Positions 14,804-23,624 are shown, numbered from the stretch's first letter. The stretch: 50,776 nt of DNA from an alpha proteobacterium AAP38 (GCA_001296005.1 LJHR01000032.1:1-50776), one strand, 5' to 3'. The notes: generated from the sequence alone by a model not told the origin. Numbers and translations are program-made.

Positions 14804-16311
14804 GGCGCCTGCTCCCGCAGATAGGCATCCAGACGGGCGACCTGACCGGCGTCGAACCGCAGGCCCAGCCGCGTTCGCCGCCACAGGATGTCATCGCTGC
14901 TGCGCGCCCATTCGGTCTGCACCAAATAATCGACCTCCCGCTGGCTCAGCCCATGGCCGAAATCGATGCCCAGATCGGCAATCGTGCCGGCCCCCTGCAT
15001 CCATCGTTCCAGCCGCGTGCCATAGGCGCCGGCCAGGCGGTCCAGCGTCTGACCATCCAGGAATGGCCAGCGACACCGGGCAGCCTGCCGGAACATGTCG
15101 AAATCCGCCATGTCGCCGCCGGGCAGCGGCAGGGCTGACGTATCGCCGCCGTTGATGCCCAACCGGCCCAGAACCATGTCGGCCAGATGCCGGGCCGTGG
15201 TCAGCTTTCCCCCGAAGACGCTGAGCAGCGGCGGGCCGTCGGCGTCCAGTTCCAACCGGTAATCACGCGTGACCGCACTGGCTTCGTCCCGTCCATCATC
15301 GAACAGGGGGCGGATGCCGGCAAAGTCACCGACAATGTCCGCCTGTCCGACCGGATCGCGCAGATATCGGTTGGCAGCCGCCAGCAAATAGGCCGTTTCC
15401 TGCGCCGAGATGCGGTTGTCCGACGGATCGTCCACGGCAAAGTCGGTCGTGCCGACCAGGGTCCAATCCCCCTGATAGGGAATGATGAAGATGATGCGCC
15501 GGTCGGGTTGCTGGAGGATCAGGGCATGGTGATGGGGGAGCTGGCGTCGCAGGATAAGATGGCTGCCGCGCACCAGGCGGATACGATATTGGCCCCGCCG
15601 GTCCAGTCCATTGGACAGGACTTGTTCCACCCAAGGACCTGCCGCATTCACCACGCGCCGGGCCGCGACAGTGACTTTGTTGTCCGCTGTTTGCAATGCC
15701 GCCCGCCAGACCGGCCCCTGCCGCACGGCATCGACAAACCGGGTACGGGTCTGAATGTCTGCGCCTGCCTCTGCCGCGCCAAGCGCATTCAGGACGACCA
15801 GCCGACTGTCATCAACCCAGGCATCCCAGTAACTGAAGCCTGTTCCGTGATCCGCCGCCAGGATGGCATCGTCCAACGGTACCGCGCGTGACCGGGGCAG
15901 ACCACCGCCCGCCGCGAACAGGTCGTACAGATAAAGGCCAATACGCACCATCCACCAGGGCCGCATGGAGGGCGCATGCGGCAACCTGAATTCCATGGGC
16001 CGCACCAGATGGGGGGCTGTTCGCAGCAGGATGGCCCGTTCCGCCAGCGCCTCCCGCACCAGCTTGAACTGCCGGTGTTCCAGATAGCGCAATCCGCCAT
16101 GGATCAGCTTGGTGGACGCCGAGGAGGTGGCCTGCGCCAGGTCATCCCGCTCCACCAGCAGCACGCGCTCACCGGCCAAGGCGGCGGCCCGAGCAATGGC
16201 GGTGCCATTGATGCCGCCGCCGATAATCAGCAGGTCATAAGGCCGGTCATCCGGGATCAGCCCGGCGGGTGTGGCGGGGCAGGGTGGCGATGGTTCGCAC
16301 AAGCCAGGCAT
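14800..16311 (-). CDS. glpD: FAD-dependent glycerol-3-phosphate dehydrogenase
   Basis: A 503-residue enzyme oxidising glycerol 3-phosphate to dihydroxyacetone phosphate, passing electrons to quinone at the inner membrane. The FAD-binding motif DLLIIGGGINGTAIARAAALAG lies near 26-47, followed by LVERDDLAQATSSASTKLIHGGLRYLE, the GlpD signature. The middle part has VNAAGPWVEQV and FIIPYQGDWTLVGTTD, and the C-terminal DAO_C-like helical domain ends the protein. The start ATG 16311 lies 65 bp inside the preceding hydrolase gene. No ATG or GTG closer to the stop of that gene is in frame before the FAD motif, so the overlap is probably real. The stop overlaps the glpK start. Confidence 0.94.
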   Translation of the reverse strand: MPGLCEPSPPCPATPAGLIPDDRPYDLLIIGGGINGTAIARAAALAGERVLLVERDDLAQATSSASTKLIHGGLRYLEHRQFKLVREALAERAILLRTAPHLVRPMEFRLPHAPSMRPWWMVRIGLYLYDLFAAGGGLPRSRAVPLDDAILAADHGTGFSYWDAWVDDSRLVVLNALGAAEAGADIQTRTRFVDAVRQGPVWRAALQTADNKVTVAARRVVNAAGPWVEQVLSNGLDRRGQYRIRLVRGSHLILRRQLPHHHALILQQPDRRIIFIIPYQGDWTLVGTTDFAVDDPSDNRISAQETAYLLAAANRYLRDPVGQADIVGDFAGIRPLFDDGRDEASAVTRDYRLELDADGPPLLSVFGGKLTTARHLADMVLGRLGINGGDTSALPLPGGDMADFDMFRQAARCRWPFLDGQTLDRLAGAYGTRLERWMQGAGTIADLGIDFGHGLSQREVDYLVQTEWARSSDDILWRRTRLGLRFDAGQVARLDAYLREQAP

Positions 16312-17146
16312 GAAGGTCTCTCACCACGTCATCGCGGTTGATTTCATTCAGAATTTCGTGGCGTCCGCCGGGATACGATGCCAGCACCGGGGCAAGGCCC
16401 GCCGTGCGGTAACGGTCCAGCAGGGGCGGCAACTGCCCGAACTGCGTTGTCAGGCTGTCCTGATCGCCGACCAGCACATAGAGGGGCAAACCGGATGGGA
16501 TGCGTGCCAGTGCCGCCGGGTCGGCCAGCCGCGCGCCCTGCGACAGCAGCGACATCATGGAATGCGGGACCAGGGAGAAGCCACACAGCGGATCAGCGAT
16601 GTAGGCATCGACCTGGGCTTCGTCACGGCTCAACCAGTCGCAGGGCGTGCGGGCGGGTTCGAACGGTCGGTTCAAGGCCGCCAGCGCATCGCTTTCCGCC
16701 GCCATGGCCGCCGCCAGCAGATCGACCGCCGTTGTCCCGACCAGGACAGCCCCGTCGATCAGATCGCCGTGATCGATCAGGAACGCCTGACCGATGAAGG
16801 AACCCATGCTGTGCCCCAGCAGGAACAGAGGCAAGTCCGTCTGGTCCGCCCTGGCCCGGTCAACCAGGGCGGCCAGATCGGCCACCACCGCCGCAAAGCC
16901 GCCGGGGCCGAAATCGCCGGCCCCCCGCTCGGACAGGGAGATGGTGGCACCATGGCCGCGGTGGTCGAGCGCATACACGATGTAGCCGGCATCAACCAGG
17001 GCGGCCAAGGCCGGTCGGTAGCGCAGGGCATGTTCGCCCATGCCGTGCGCCACCACGATCACAGCCCGGAACGGCCCGTCCTTGGACCAGCGATAACAGG
17101 CCAGCCTTTGCCCATCAGGGCGCGTGAGGGTGAATTGCGTGTCCAT
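16247..17146 (-). CDS. Monoacylglycerol lipase-like alpha/beta hydrolase
   Basis: A 299-residue serine hydrolase of the monoacylglycerol lipase/lysophospholipase (PldB) family. VVAHGMGEHALRY (31-43) gives the oxyanion-hole HGMGEH typical of monoglyceride lipases. The nucleophile elbow is GHSMGS with Ser113; the Asp is in LVGDQDSL and the His in GGRHEIL. No signal peptide, so it should act in the cytoplasm. It sits 14 bp after the TonB receptor and overlaps glpD, and products of monoacylglycerol hydrolysis (glycerol and fatty acid) are the substrates of the next three genes. That chain is the main argument for the function. Confidence 0.88.
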   Translation of the reverse strand: MDTQFTLTRPDGQRLACYRWSKDGPFRAVIVVAHGMGEHALRYRPALAALVDAGYIVYALDHRGHGATISLSERGAGDFGPGGFAAVVADLAALVDRARADQTDLPLFLLGHSMGSFIGQAFLIDHGDLIDGAVLVGTTAVDLLAAAMAAESDALAALNRPFEPARTPCDWLSRDEAQVDAYIADPLCGFSLVPHSMMSLLSQGARLADPAALARIPSGLPLYVLVGDQDSLTTQFGQLPPLLDRYRTAGLAPVLASYPGGRHEILNEINRDDVVRDLHAWLVRTIATLPRHTRRADPG

Positions 17147-17160
17147 GGACGGGTCTCCGG

Positions 17161-19335
17161 TCAGAATTTTCCAGACAATTCTATCCCGAAGCGGCGCGGA
17201 TAGGGGACGGTCGCAAAGCGTGTCTGGCTGGTCGCATCGACGACGATGCCCGTGACCTGCCGGTTATCGGTCAGGTTCTTGGCATATACCGACAATTCAT
17301 AGCGATCATCGGGTGCGCGATAGGCGATGCGGGCGCCGACATCCCAGAAGGCCTCGCCCCGCGACAGGACGGAATTGTTGGCCTGGAAATATTGCTTGCC
17401 GACATGCGTGGCATCGGCATGCAAAAGAATGGCGCCGTCATTATCCAGATCGATACGGTAATCAGCACCCAGATTGACGGTATGGTGTGGCGCCTCGATC
17501 ATGTCGTTGCCGCTGAGATTGACGCCATTCAGGACCAGCCGCCGATATTCGGCGTCCAGCAGGCCAAGGCCGGCATTGACCGTCAATTGGGGCGTCACCC
17601 GCGCCGACAGTTCCAGTTCCACACCCTTGGTCCGCGACTTGCCGGCGTTTACCAGTTGCTGATTATTGATGCCGACCAGATTGATGAATTGCTGGTTGCT
17701 GAAATTATAGAGGAAGGTCGACACATTGGCCGTCAGGCGCCGGTCGAACCATTGCGATTTCAGGCCGATCTCGTAGGCGTCCAGCTTTTCCGGGTCGGCG
17801 ACGTTGAGGTCGGCCGCATTGGTCAGGGCGCCACCGTTGAAGGCGGAACTGCGGTAGCCACGGGCAAACTGCCCGAACAGCATGACATCATCCTCCAGCT
17901 GCGCGCGCAGGCCGATACGGCCCGTCGGCTTGGCATCGTGATAGGTCAGGGTCGGTTGCCGGACGATGACGGGCGTGACCTGGAAGTTGGAAAGCCGTCC
18001 CTTGTCATCGGTGTAGCGCAGGCCGCCATAGGCCGTGAACATGTCCGACAGTTCCAGGGTGCCGTCGATATAGGCCGCATAGGAGGTGCGGCGCTGATCG
18101 AAGCTCTGGTTCAGGATGGGCAGAACGGGCGGGCCACCGAAAATCGTGTAGGTCGTGTCGATATCGATATCGTCGCGGAAATAATACAGGCCCGCGATGA
18201 CATTGAACGCACCGGACCCGTTGGTGGCAATACGCAGATCCTGGCTGGTTTCCTTGTTCTTCGCCCGAAAGTCGATGTGCAGCAGGTTCCTGGTCGTACC
18301 ATCGGCGTCAACATTGTTGAGGAACCGGCCCCGCAGGTGGGAGGTGATGGACGTGATAGAGACGGGCCCCAGATCCTTCTGAACATTCAGATAAAGCCCG
18401 CTGCCCCTCACCTCTAGGTCGCCATCGCGGTCGGTTGCCATCTGATGGCGGGTCATGCGCTGGCCCGTATAGGGGTTGACGCGGGGATCGACACCCAGGG
18501 CATTCAACCCGCCCGGTGCCGTACCGGTATTGATGACGCCGATGGCCTTGGCATCCGATCCGTTATGGAAGACTCGCAGCGTGGCCTTCAGGTCATTCTC
18601 ATCCTGATAACCCAGGGTCAGGCGGCCGGCCTTACGGTCGATATTGGACCGGTCGGAAATGGCCGGGTTCACATTCTCGATATAGCCTTTGGAATGGGCG
18701 ACATTGAAGGCAAAGCGGGCGGACAGACGGTCTTCGACCAGGGGCACCTCCGCCACGCCTTTGGCTTCAACATAGCCATAGCTGCCGGCCCCGATGCTCA
18801 TTTCCGCTTCCTGCGTGAAGCTGGGGCCGCGGGAGATATAGTTGACGGCGCCTGCCGTGGTGTTTTTGCCAAACAGCGTACCCTGCGGACCGCGTAGCAC
18901 CTCGATGCGTTCGATATCGAACACCTGGGCGCCGCCCAGATACTGCGCACCGACATAGACCTCATCATAGAAGACACCGGTCGGCGACACGGCATTCAGA
19001 TTGAACTCCGACGTGGAGATGCCGCGCAGGGCGAATTTCGGCTGGTTCTCGTTACCCAACACCGAAACCCGCAGATTGGGCGTCTGACGTGCGATTTCGG
19101 TCCCACTGTCGATCTTGGCCATTTCCAGGCCCTGCGCGCCGAAGACGGATACAGAGACCGGCACTTCCTGAAGCCGTTCATCGCGCTTCTGTGCGGTGAC
19201 GATGATCTCCTCCAACACCATCTCGTCCTTAGCGGGCGGCGTGGGTGTCGATTGGGCATAGGCGATGGTTGCCGTGGACATGCAGGCAGCCACGCAGGCG
19301 ACGCGAAGCGTCGCTGCCTTTGAACGCGATCCCAT
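17161..19335 (-). CDS. TonB-dependent outer-membrane receptor
   Basis: A 724-residue receptor. It has a signal peptide (MGSRSKAATLRVACVAACMSTATIAYAQ, cut after Ala-Gln) and a TonB box with plug start EEIIVTAQKRDERLQEVPVSVSV. The plug domain holds IERIEVLRGPQGTLFGKNTTAGAVNYISRGP, and the 22-strand barrel ends in PRRFGIELSGKF with terminal Phe. It resembles the Proteobacteria-wide IacA/CirA-like group with TAQKR boxes used for non-iron substrates. It is the first gene of the acylglycerol operon. Start chosen at ATG 19335, with GGGAGAG upstream, because the signal peptide begins there; upstream in-frame codons fall in the promoter. In context it probably imports an acylglycerol or related lipid. 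Confidence 0.9.
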   Translation of the reverse strand: MGSRSKAATLRVACVAACMSTATIAYAQSTPTPPAKDEMVLEEIIVTAQKRDERLQEVPVSVSVFGAQGLEMAKIDSGTEIARQTPNLRVSVLGNENQPKFALRGISTSEFNLNAVSPTGVFYDEVYVGAQYLGGAQVFDIERIEVLRGPQGTLFGKNTTAGAVNYISRGPSFTQEAEMSIGAGSYGYVEAKGVAEVPLVEDRLSARFAFNVAHSKGYIENVNPAISDRSNIDRKAGRLTLGYQDENDLKATLRVFHNGSDAKAIGVINTGTAPGGLNALGVDPRVNPYTGQRMTRHQMATDRDGDLEVRGSGLYLNVQKDLGPVSITSITSHLRGRFLNNVDADGTTRNLLHIDFRAKNKETSQDLRIATNGSGAFNVIAGLYYFRDDIDIDTTYTIFGGPPVLPILNQSFDQRRTSYAAYIDGTLELSDMFTAYGGLRYTDDKGRLSNFQVTPVIVRQPTLTYHDAKPTGRIGLRAQLEDDVMLFGQFARGYRSSAFNGGALTNAADLNVADPEKLDAYEIGLKSQWFDRRLTANVSTFLYNFSNQQFINLVGINNQQLVNAGKSRTKGVELELSARVTPQLTVNAGLGLLDAEYRRLVLNGVNLSGNDMIEAPHHTVNLGADYRIDLDNDGAILLHADATHVGKQYFQANNSVLSRGEAFWDVGARIAYRAPDDRYELSVYAKNLTDNRQVTGIVVDATSQTRFATVPYPRRFGIELSGKF

Positions 19336-19380
19336 GGTTCTCTCCCTTGAATGGCCATTTGTTTGGTTGGCCTGGGATTT

Positions 19381-19409
19381 ATTTATTACAATGTAAACTT
19401 TAATGTCAA
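19381..19409 (-). promoter_or_regulatory. Promoter and operator of the acylglycerol operon
   Basis: On the minus strand TTGACA (19409-19404) is followed after 17 bases by ATAAAT (19386-19381), a good -35/-10 pair. The palindrome TTACA-A-TGTAA (19386-19396) fills the spacer, and 18 bases around it are identical to the site before the SDR gene. This is the layout expected for a TetR-repressed promoter. Confidence 0.7.
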
Positions 19410-19435
19410 TGCGGAATCCGACAGCAAAATGGAGC

Positions 19436-20047
19436 CGCGACTTCAATCAGCCTGTCAGCATCATCACCAAATCAGCCAATGTCCTGCGCGATCTGGATAT
19501 CCTGGCGCCCATGGCGGTCCAGGGGCTGGCGCGGGTGGCCATGTCCATCACCAGCCTGGACCGCGATCTGGCCCGCACCATGGAGCCGCGCACCAGCACG
19601 CCGGGCAAGCGTTTGGACGCTGTCCGGGCCCTGTCAGGGGCGGGGGTGCCGGTGGCGGTGCTGACAAGTCCCATGATCCCGGCCCTGAACGACCATGAGA
19701 TGGAAGCCATCCTGGAGGCAGCGGCGGACGCGGGGGCGACGCCGGCCAGCTACATCTTGCTGCGCCTTTCGCTGGAGATTGCTGACCTGTTCGGGGAATG
19801 GCGGCGTGAACATTACCCCGACCGCGCGGAACGGGCGCTGTCGCTGGTCCGGCAGACGCGGGAAGGGGCGCTGTACCGGTCGGACTTTGCAACCCGGATG
19901 AAGTGGACGTGCGTCTATGCCGAATTGCTGCGCAGCCGGTTCCGGCTGGCCATCAAACGGCTCGGCATGGACCGCCGGACCTGGGATATGGATTGTTCGC
20001 GTTTCAGGGTGCCTGACGCGCCGGTGAAGCAGCTTTCCCTGTTTTGA
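19436..20047 (+). pseudogene. PA0069-type radical SAM protein, N-terminal half missing
   Basis: The reading frame encodes FNQPVSIITKSANVLRDLDI, then VAMSITSLDRDLARTMEPRTSTPGKRL, PMIPALNDHEMEAILEAAADAG and ends VKQLSLF, the C-terminal ~200 residues of the PA0069/SplB-like radical SAM family. The first ~150 residues, including the Cys-x3-Cys-x2-Cys cluster, are absent. Upstream of about 19436 the frame runs into the promoter of the acylglycerol operon and only a few unrelated residues can be added back to ATG 19403. A radical SAM protein without its cluster cannot be an enzyme, so this is a broken gene whose remaining part is undamaged, implying a recent break. It marks the right boundary of the inserted region. 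Confidence 0.8.
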
Positions 20048-20048
20048 C

Positions 20049-20612
20049 CTATGCCCGGCGCAGGCGTTCGCGCAGGGCCAGAACGCGTTCGCCATAGTCA
20101 CGGCCCCGCGCATCGTCCATCCAGGTATGGTACCGGCCAATGGCGCGGGCCGTGTCGCCGGGCAGGCTGTCCAAGGCCTCCCGCAGGATGCCGGCCCCGA
20201 TACGCAGATTGATGCCAGGATGCAGCAGGTGGCTGATATCGGCTACGCGCTGGCCATGCCAGCGTACATTCACCTGCATCCAACCCAGATCGGCATCCTT
20301 CACCTCGTCGCTGGGCAGACGGTGGATCAGGTCCATGGCCGCCTTGAAATCTTCTGGGAAGTAGGACTCGACAGTCGTGCGCACGGCATAGGGCCAGGGA
20401 CCGGTGCGGCCCTTGCGGTCCTGCCGGCTTTCGACATAGGAAACGGCGTAGAGCAGATAGGGGTCCAGCTTTGCCAGACGGCCCGTCTCCTCCCAGATGG
20501 TGCCGGCTAGGGTGAAGGCACGGGCAGGCGTTGCGGCCAGACATAAACCACCCGCCGCCAGACCCAGCAGGGCTCGGCGCGACAGAGCAGGGCTGAAGGA
20601 CATGGTCGTCAT
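20049..20612 (-). CDS. Lytic transglycosylase-like protein (SLT fold)
   Basis: A 187-residue periplasmic protein with a Tat-like or Sec signal (SRRALLGLAAGGLCLAATPARA) and an SLT/lysozyme-like domain. YLLYAVSYVESRQD places the catalytic Glu at 61, and DLGWMQVNVRWHG matches the conserved G-x-M-Q-x-N block; the terminal AIGRYHTW block is also present. It would cleave peptidoglycan glycan strands. Proteins of this size often serve conjugation or secretion systems, but no such genes are nearby. Its stop lies 1 bp from the stop of the broken radical SAM gene. Confidence 0.82.
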   Translation of the reverse strand: MTTMSFSPALSRRALLGLAAGGLCLAATPARAFTLAGTIWEETGRLAKLDPYLLYAVSYVESRQDRKGRTGPWPYAVRTTVESYFPEDFKAAMDLIHRLPSDEVKDADLGWMQVNVRWHGQRVADISHLLHPGINLRIGAGILREALDSLPGDTARAIGRYHTWMDDARGRDYGERVLALRERLRRA

Positions 20613-20654
20613 GCCCTTTTCTTACGCCGCCCGTGGCGTCCCGTCCAGATACGC

Positions 20655-20978
20655 TCAGCGTTTACGCCGTGTTGGCTGCGCATGCGCCCAAGCCATCCGC
20701 AGGGCAGCCTCCAGTTCAGGTTCGGTCAGGTTGGCAAGTGTCGCCTGGGTCCAGCCCTGCCGTCCCCAGCCGTTAGGAATGGCGGCGAACGCATTGGCGG
20801 CCACCAGGCATTTCAGTTCCTGCTCCTCCGGCGTGAACTTGAAATTCGCACTTTTGCCATCCGGCCCCAGGGTCACAAAGATACGGGCGACGCGGAAGGC
20901 CGCGCGGTCCATATGCGGCTGCTCCTCCACTCCCGGCAGCGCCAGGGCCAGCCGCCGCAGATCATCCCCCGTGGCCAT
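20655..20978 (-). CDS. MmcQ/YjbR family protein
   Basis: A 107-residue protein of the MmcQ/YjbR (DUF419/CyaY-like fold) family. Visible marks: LRRLALALPGVEEQPHMDRAAFRVARIFVTL at the N-terminus, FKFTPEEQELKCL in the middle, and WGRQGWTQATLANLTEPELEAALRMAWAHA at the end. Members are small DNA-binding-like proteins of unknown role. Transcribed away from kup; the two share the 130-bp region 20979-21108. Confidence 0.85.
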   Translation of the reverse strand: MATGDDLRRLALALPGVEEQPHMDRAAFRVARIFVTLGPDGKSANFKFTPEEQELKCLVAANAFAAIPNGWGRQGWTQATLANLTEPELEAALRMAWAHAQPTRRKR

Positions 20979-21108
20979 CCGCCATTACCCCCTGTTTCGT
21001 GCGCAATTTATAAAGCACTTATTAACCAATGACGCCGATTTCTTGCGCCCCGCCGCCGAAAAGGGTAGCCTTTGCAGCGCAGCATGATGGGCACAGGGGT
21101 ATTTCAGC

Positions 21109-23007
21109 GTGGGGCATTCGGCCAGTGCGGCGCATGACGCGCCGCGTTCCTCCTTCGGCGCCCTGTTTCTATCCGCCATTGGCGTGGTGTTCGGCGATAT
21201 CGGCACCAGCCCGCTTTACGCCATGAAAGAGGCCTTTGCCGGCCCACACCCGCTGCCGGTGGACCGGATGCATGTGCTGGGTGTGCTGTCGCTGGTCTTC
21301 TGGACGGTGATGCTGGTGGTGTCGATCAAGTATGTCGCCATCATCATGCGCGCCGACAATGAAGGCGAGGGCAGTTCCTTTGCCCTGCTGGCCCTGTTGC
21401 AGAAGGCCTTGTCCAGCAACCCGAAGATGACGGCACTGGCCGGCACGCTCGGCGTGTTTGCGGCGGCCCTGTTCTATGGCGACAGCGCCATTACGCCGGC
21501 CATTTCCGTTCTATCGGCGGTGGAGGGGTTGCAGGTCGCGGCCCCAAATCTGGCGCCATGGACGGTACCCATCGCCATCGCCATCCTGGTGGCCCTGTTC
21601 GCGATCCAATCGAAAGGCTCGGCGGCGTTGGGCGGCGCGTTCGGCGTCGTCATGCTGATCTGGTTCGTGGTGCTGGCCGTGCTGGGCATCAGCAATATCG
21701 GCAAGGCGCCGGGGGTGTTGGCGGCCCTGTCGCCGCATTATGCCGTGGCCTTCCTCGCCCATGATGGCTGGATCGGGTTCCTGGCGCTGGGCTCCGTCGT
21801 CCTGTCGGTCACGGGTGCCGAGGCGCTTTATGCCGATATGGGCCATTTCGGGCGCGGGCCGATCCGGCTGGCTTGGTACATGCTGGTCTGGCCGGCCCTG
21901 ATGTTGAACTATTTCGGGCAAGGCGCGCTGCTGCTGACCAATCCTGAAGCGGCGGCGAACCCGTTCTTCTTCATGGGGCCTGCCTGGTCGGCCATGCCAA
22001 TGGTGATGCTGGCCACACTGGCAACCATCATCGCCAGCCAGGCCGTGATCTCCGGCGCTTTCTCCGTCACGCGGCAGGCGATCCAGCTGGGCTATCTGCC
22101 GCGTATGAACATCATCCACACGTCCGAGAAGGAGATGGGGCAGATCTATATGCCCTTCGTCAACTGGGCGCTGATGCTGGCCGTCGTGGCCCTGGTCCTG
22201 GGCTTCGGCAGTTCAACCAATCTGGCGTCGGCCTATGGCGTGGCCGTCACCGGGACCATGTTGATAACCACCACCCTGGTGGCGCTGCTGGCTTTCAACC
22301 GCTGGGGCTGGAACGGTAAGTTCGCCATCGGGTTCTTCGTGCTGCTGCTGGCCGTGGACATGGCCTATTTCCTGGCGACTGCGACCAAGATCACGCATGG
22401 CGGCTGGTTCCCGCTGGCGGCCGGTCTGCTGGCCTTTACCCTGATGACCACCTGGAAGATGGGGCGCAAGCTGCTGCACGCCAAGCTGCGCGACAGTGCC
22501 ATGCCCCTGCAGGAATTCCTGGGCACCCTGTCGTCGCGCATTTCCCGCGTGCCTGGCACGTCGGTGTTCCTGACCTCCGATCCCGATGGCGTGCCGCTGG
22601 CCATGCTGCATAACCTGAAACACAACCATGTCCTGCATGAGAGGGTGGTGGTGATGACGGTGAAGGTGGTGGAGCGACCGCGTGTGCCGATTGGCGAACG
22701 CATCGTGTCGGAGAAGCTGCGCGACGATGTGTTCCGCGTCACCATGGTCTGCGGCTTCATGGACGATCCCGATGTGCCGAAGGCGCTGGCCAATGCCAAG
22801 CGCACGGATCTGGGCTTTGATTATGAACCGCTGCGCTTCTCCTATTTCCTGACCCGCGAAACGGTGGTGCCGTCGGCGGAGCCGGGGATGGCGCCATGGC
22901 GCGAGGAACTGTTCGCCTTCATGATGCGCAGCGCCACCACCACCGCCGACTTCTTCCACCTGCCGCTGAACCGGGTGGTGGAACTGGGTGGTCATGTGGA
23001 GATATGA
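21109..23007 (+). CDS. kup: Kup-type potassium transporter
   Basis: A 632-residue inner-membrane K+/H+ symporter of the KUP/HAK/KT family. The signature FGDIGTSPLYAMKEAF is near residue 28, followed by about twelve hydrophobic segments to about 460. The C-terminal ~170-residue cytoplasmic domain contains GTSVFLTSDPDGVPLAMLHNLKHNHVLHERVV, the conserved KUP tail. The start is GTG at 21109 with AGGGG upstream; no in-frame ATG is close. It is a single-gene unit. Confidence 0.95.
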   Translation: MGHSASAAHDAPRSSFGALFLSAIGVVFGDIGTSPLYAMKEAFAGPHPLPVDRMHVLGVLSLVFWTVMLVVSIKYVAIIMRADNEGEGSSFALLALLQKALSSNPKMTALAGTLGVFAAALFYGDSAITPAISVLSAVEGLQVAAPNLAPWTVPIAIAILVALFAIQSKGSAALGGAFGVVMLIWFVVLAVLGISNIGKAPGVLAALSPHYAVAFLAHDGWIGFLALGSVVLSVTGAEALYADMGHFGRGPIRLAWYMLVWPALMLNYFGQGALLLTNPEAAANPFFFMGPAWSAMPMVMLATLATIIASQAVISGAFSVTRQAIQLGYLPRMNIIHTSEKEMGQIYMPFVNWALMLAVVALVLGFGSSTNLASAYGVAVTGTMLITTTLVALLAFNRWGWNGKFAIGFFVLLLAVDMAYFLATATKITHGGWFPLAAGLLAFTLMTTWKMGRKLLHAKLRDSAMPLQEFLGTLSSRISRVPGTSVFLTSDPDGVPLAMLHNLKHNHVLHERVVVMTVKVVERPRVPIGERIVSEKLRDDVFRVTMVCGFMDDPDVPKALANAKRTDLGFDYEPLRFSYFLTRETVVPSAEPGMAPWREELFAFMMRSATTTADFFHLPLNRVVELGGHVEI

Positions 23008-23053
23008 AGTTGCAGTAATGTGTATGGCCGATACTAGGCGGTATCTGCATTAA

Positions 23054-23075
23054 AAACCCATGTCACAACGGGTTT
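23054..23075 (+). terminator. Weak hairpin after kup
   Basis: AAACCC (23054-23059) pairs with GGGTTT (23070-23075) around a ten-base loop, 46 bp after the kup stop. There is no strong T-tract, so terminator activity is uncertain. Confidence 0.35.
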
Positions 23076-23089
23076 CATGGTATAAAAAT

Positions 23090-23103
23090 TTCCATATATG
23101 GAA
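23090..23103. promoter_or_regulatory. 14-bp perfect palindrome upstream of the RlpA-like gene
   Basis: TTCCATATATGGAA is a perfect palindrome in the AT-rich 185-bp space between kup and the RlpA-like gene, about 90 bp before the start of the latter. It could be an operator. The regulator is unknown. Confidence 0.35.
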
Positions 23104-23192
23104 TGAAATCACCAGTATAAACGAGTTTTTATTTGCTGGTCTGTGGCGGTTGGGCGCAGAGCAGTGCCGTTGATAACGAACGGAGCACCATC

Positions 23193-23624
23193 ATGCGGTC
23201 CCTGTGCCTTGGGGTCGTCCTTGCCCTTCCCCTGCTGTTCATCCGCCCGGCGGTGGCCGGCTGTCCGCCACAGGCGGCGGAGATCGTCACCGCCTCCTGG
23301 TATGGCCCCGGCCATCACGGACGGCCGACCGCCAGTGGGGAAATCTTCGACAGCGCCGCCTTGACGGCGGCCCATCCCTGCCTGCCGTTTGGCACCCTTG
23401 TCGATGTTCAGGATGTGGGCAGCGGACGTTCTGTCCTGGTGCGTATCAATGATCGCGGGCCCTTCGTGCCCGGTCGTCAGATCGACCTGTCACAGGCGGC
23501 GGCGGCCCGGTTGGGCCTGATTGGCCGGGGTATCGGTCGGGTCCGGCTGTCGCGCGTCGATCCCGTCACCATCTGCCCGCCGCAGCGTCCCTGTGCGCCG
23601 GGTGTCAGGGCGGCAGCCCGTTGA
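23193..23624 (+). CDS. RlpA-like septal ring protein (double-psi beta-barrel)
   Basis: A 143-residue secreted protein with signal peptide MRSLCLGVVLALPLLFIRPAVA and a mature part that is almost entirely an RlpA-type double-psi barrel. It shows ASWYGPGHHGRPTASGEIFD, HPCLPFGTLVDV, and VRINDRGPFVPGRQIDLSQAAAARLG. These are the family motifs, including the Asp of INDRGPF. RlpA proteins act on peptidoglycan lacking stem peptides. There is no SPOR domain and no lipobox Cys, so it is a short soluble variant. Start ATG 23193 has GGAG eight bases upstream. Its 3' end overlaps the convergent AraC gene by 20 bp. Confidence 0.87.
   Translation: MRSLCLGVVLALPLLFIRPAVAGCPPQAAEIVTASWYGPGHHGRPTASGEIFDSAALTAAHPCLPFGTLVDVQDVGSGRSVLVRINDRGPFVPGRQIDLSQAAAARLGLIGRGIGRVRLSRVDPVTICPPQRPCAPGVRAAAR

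Noticed and set aside
286-19436. Direct-repeat attachment sites bounding the whole accessory region
   Set aside because: By eye no shared direct repeat links the left boundary near 300-1100 and the right boundary near 19,436; island limits therefore rest only on the broken genes.
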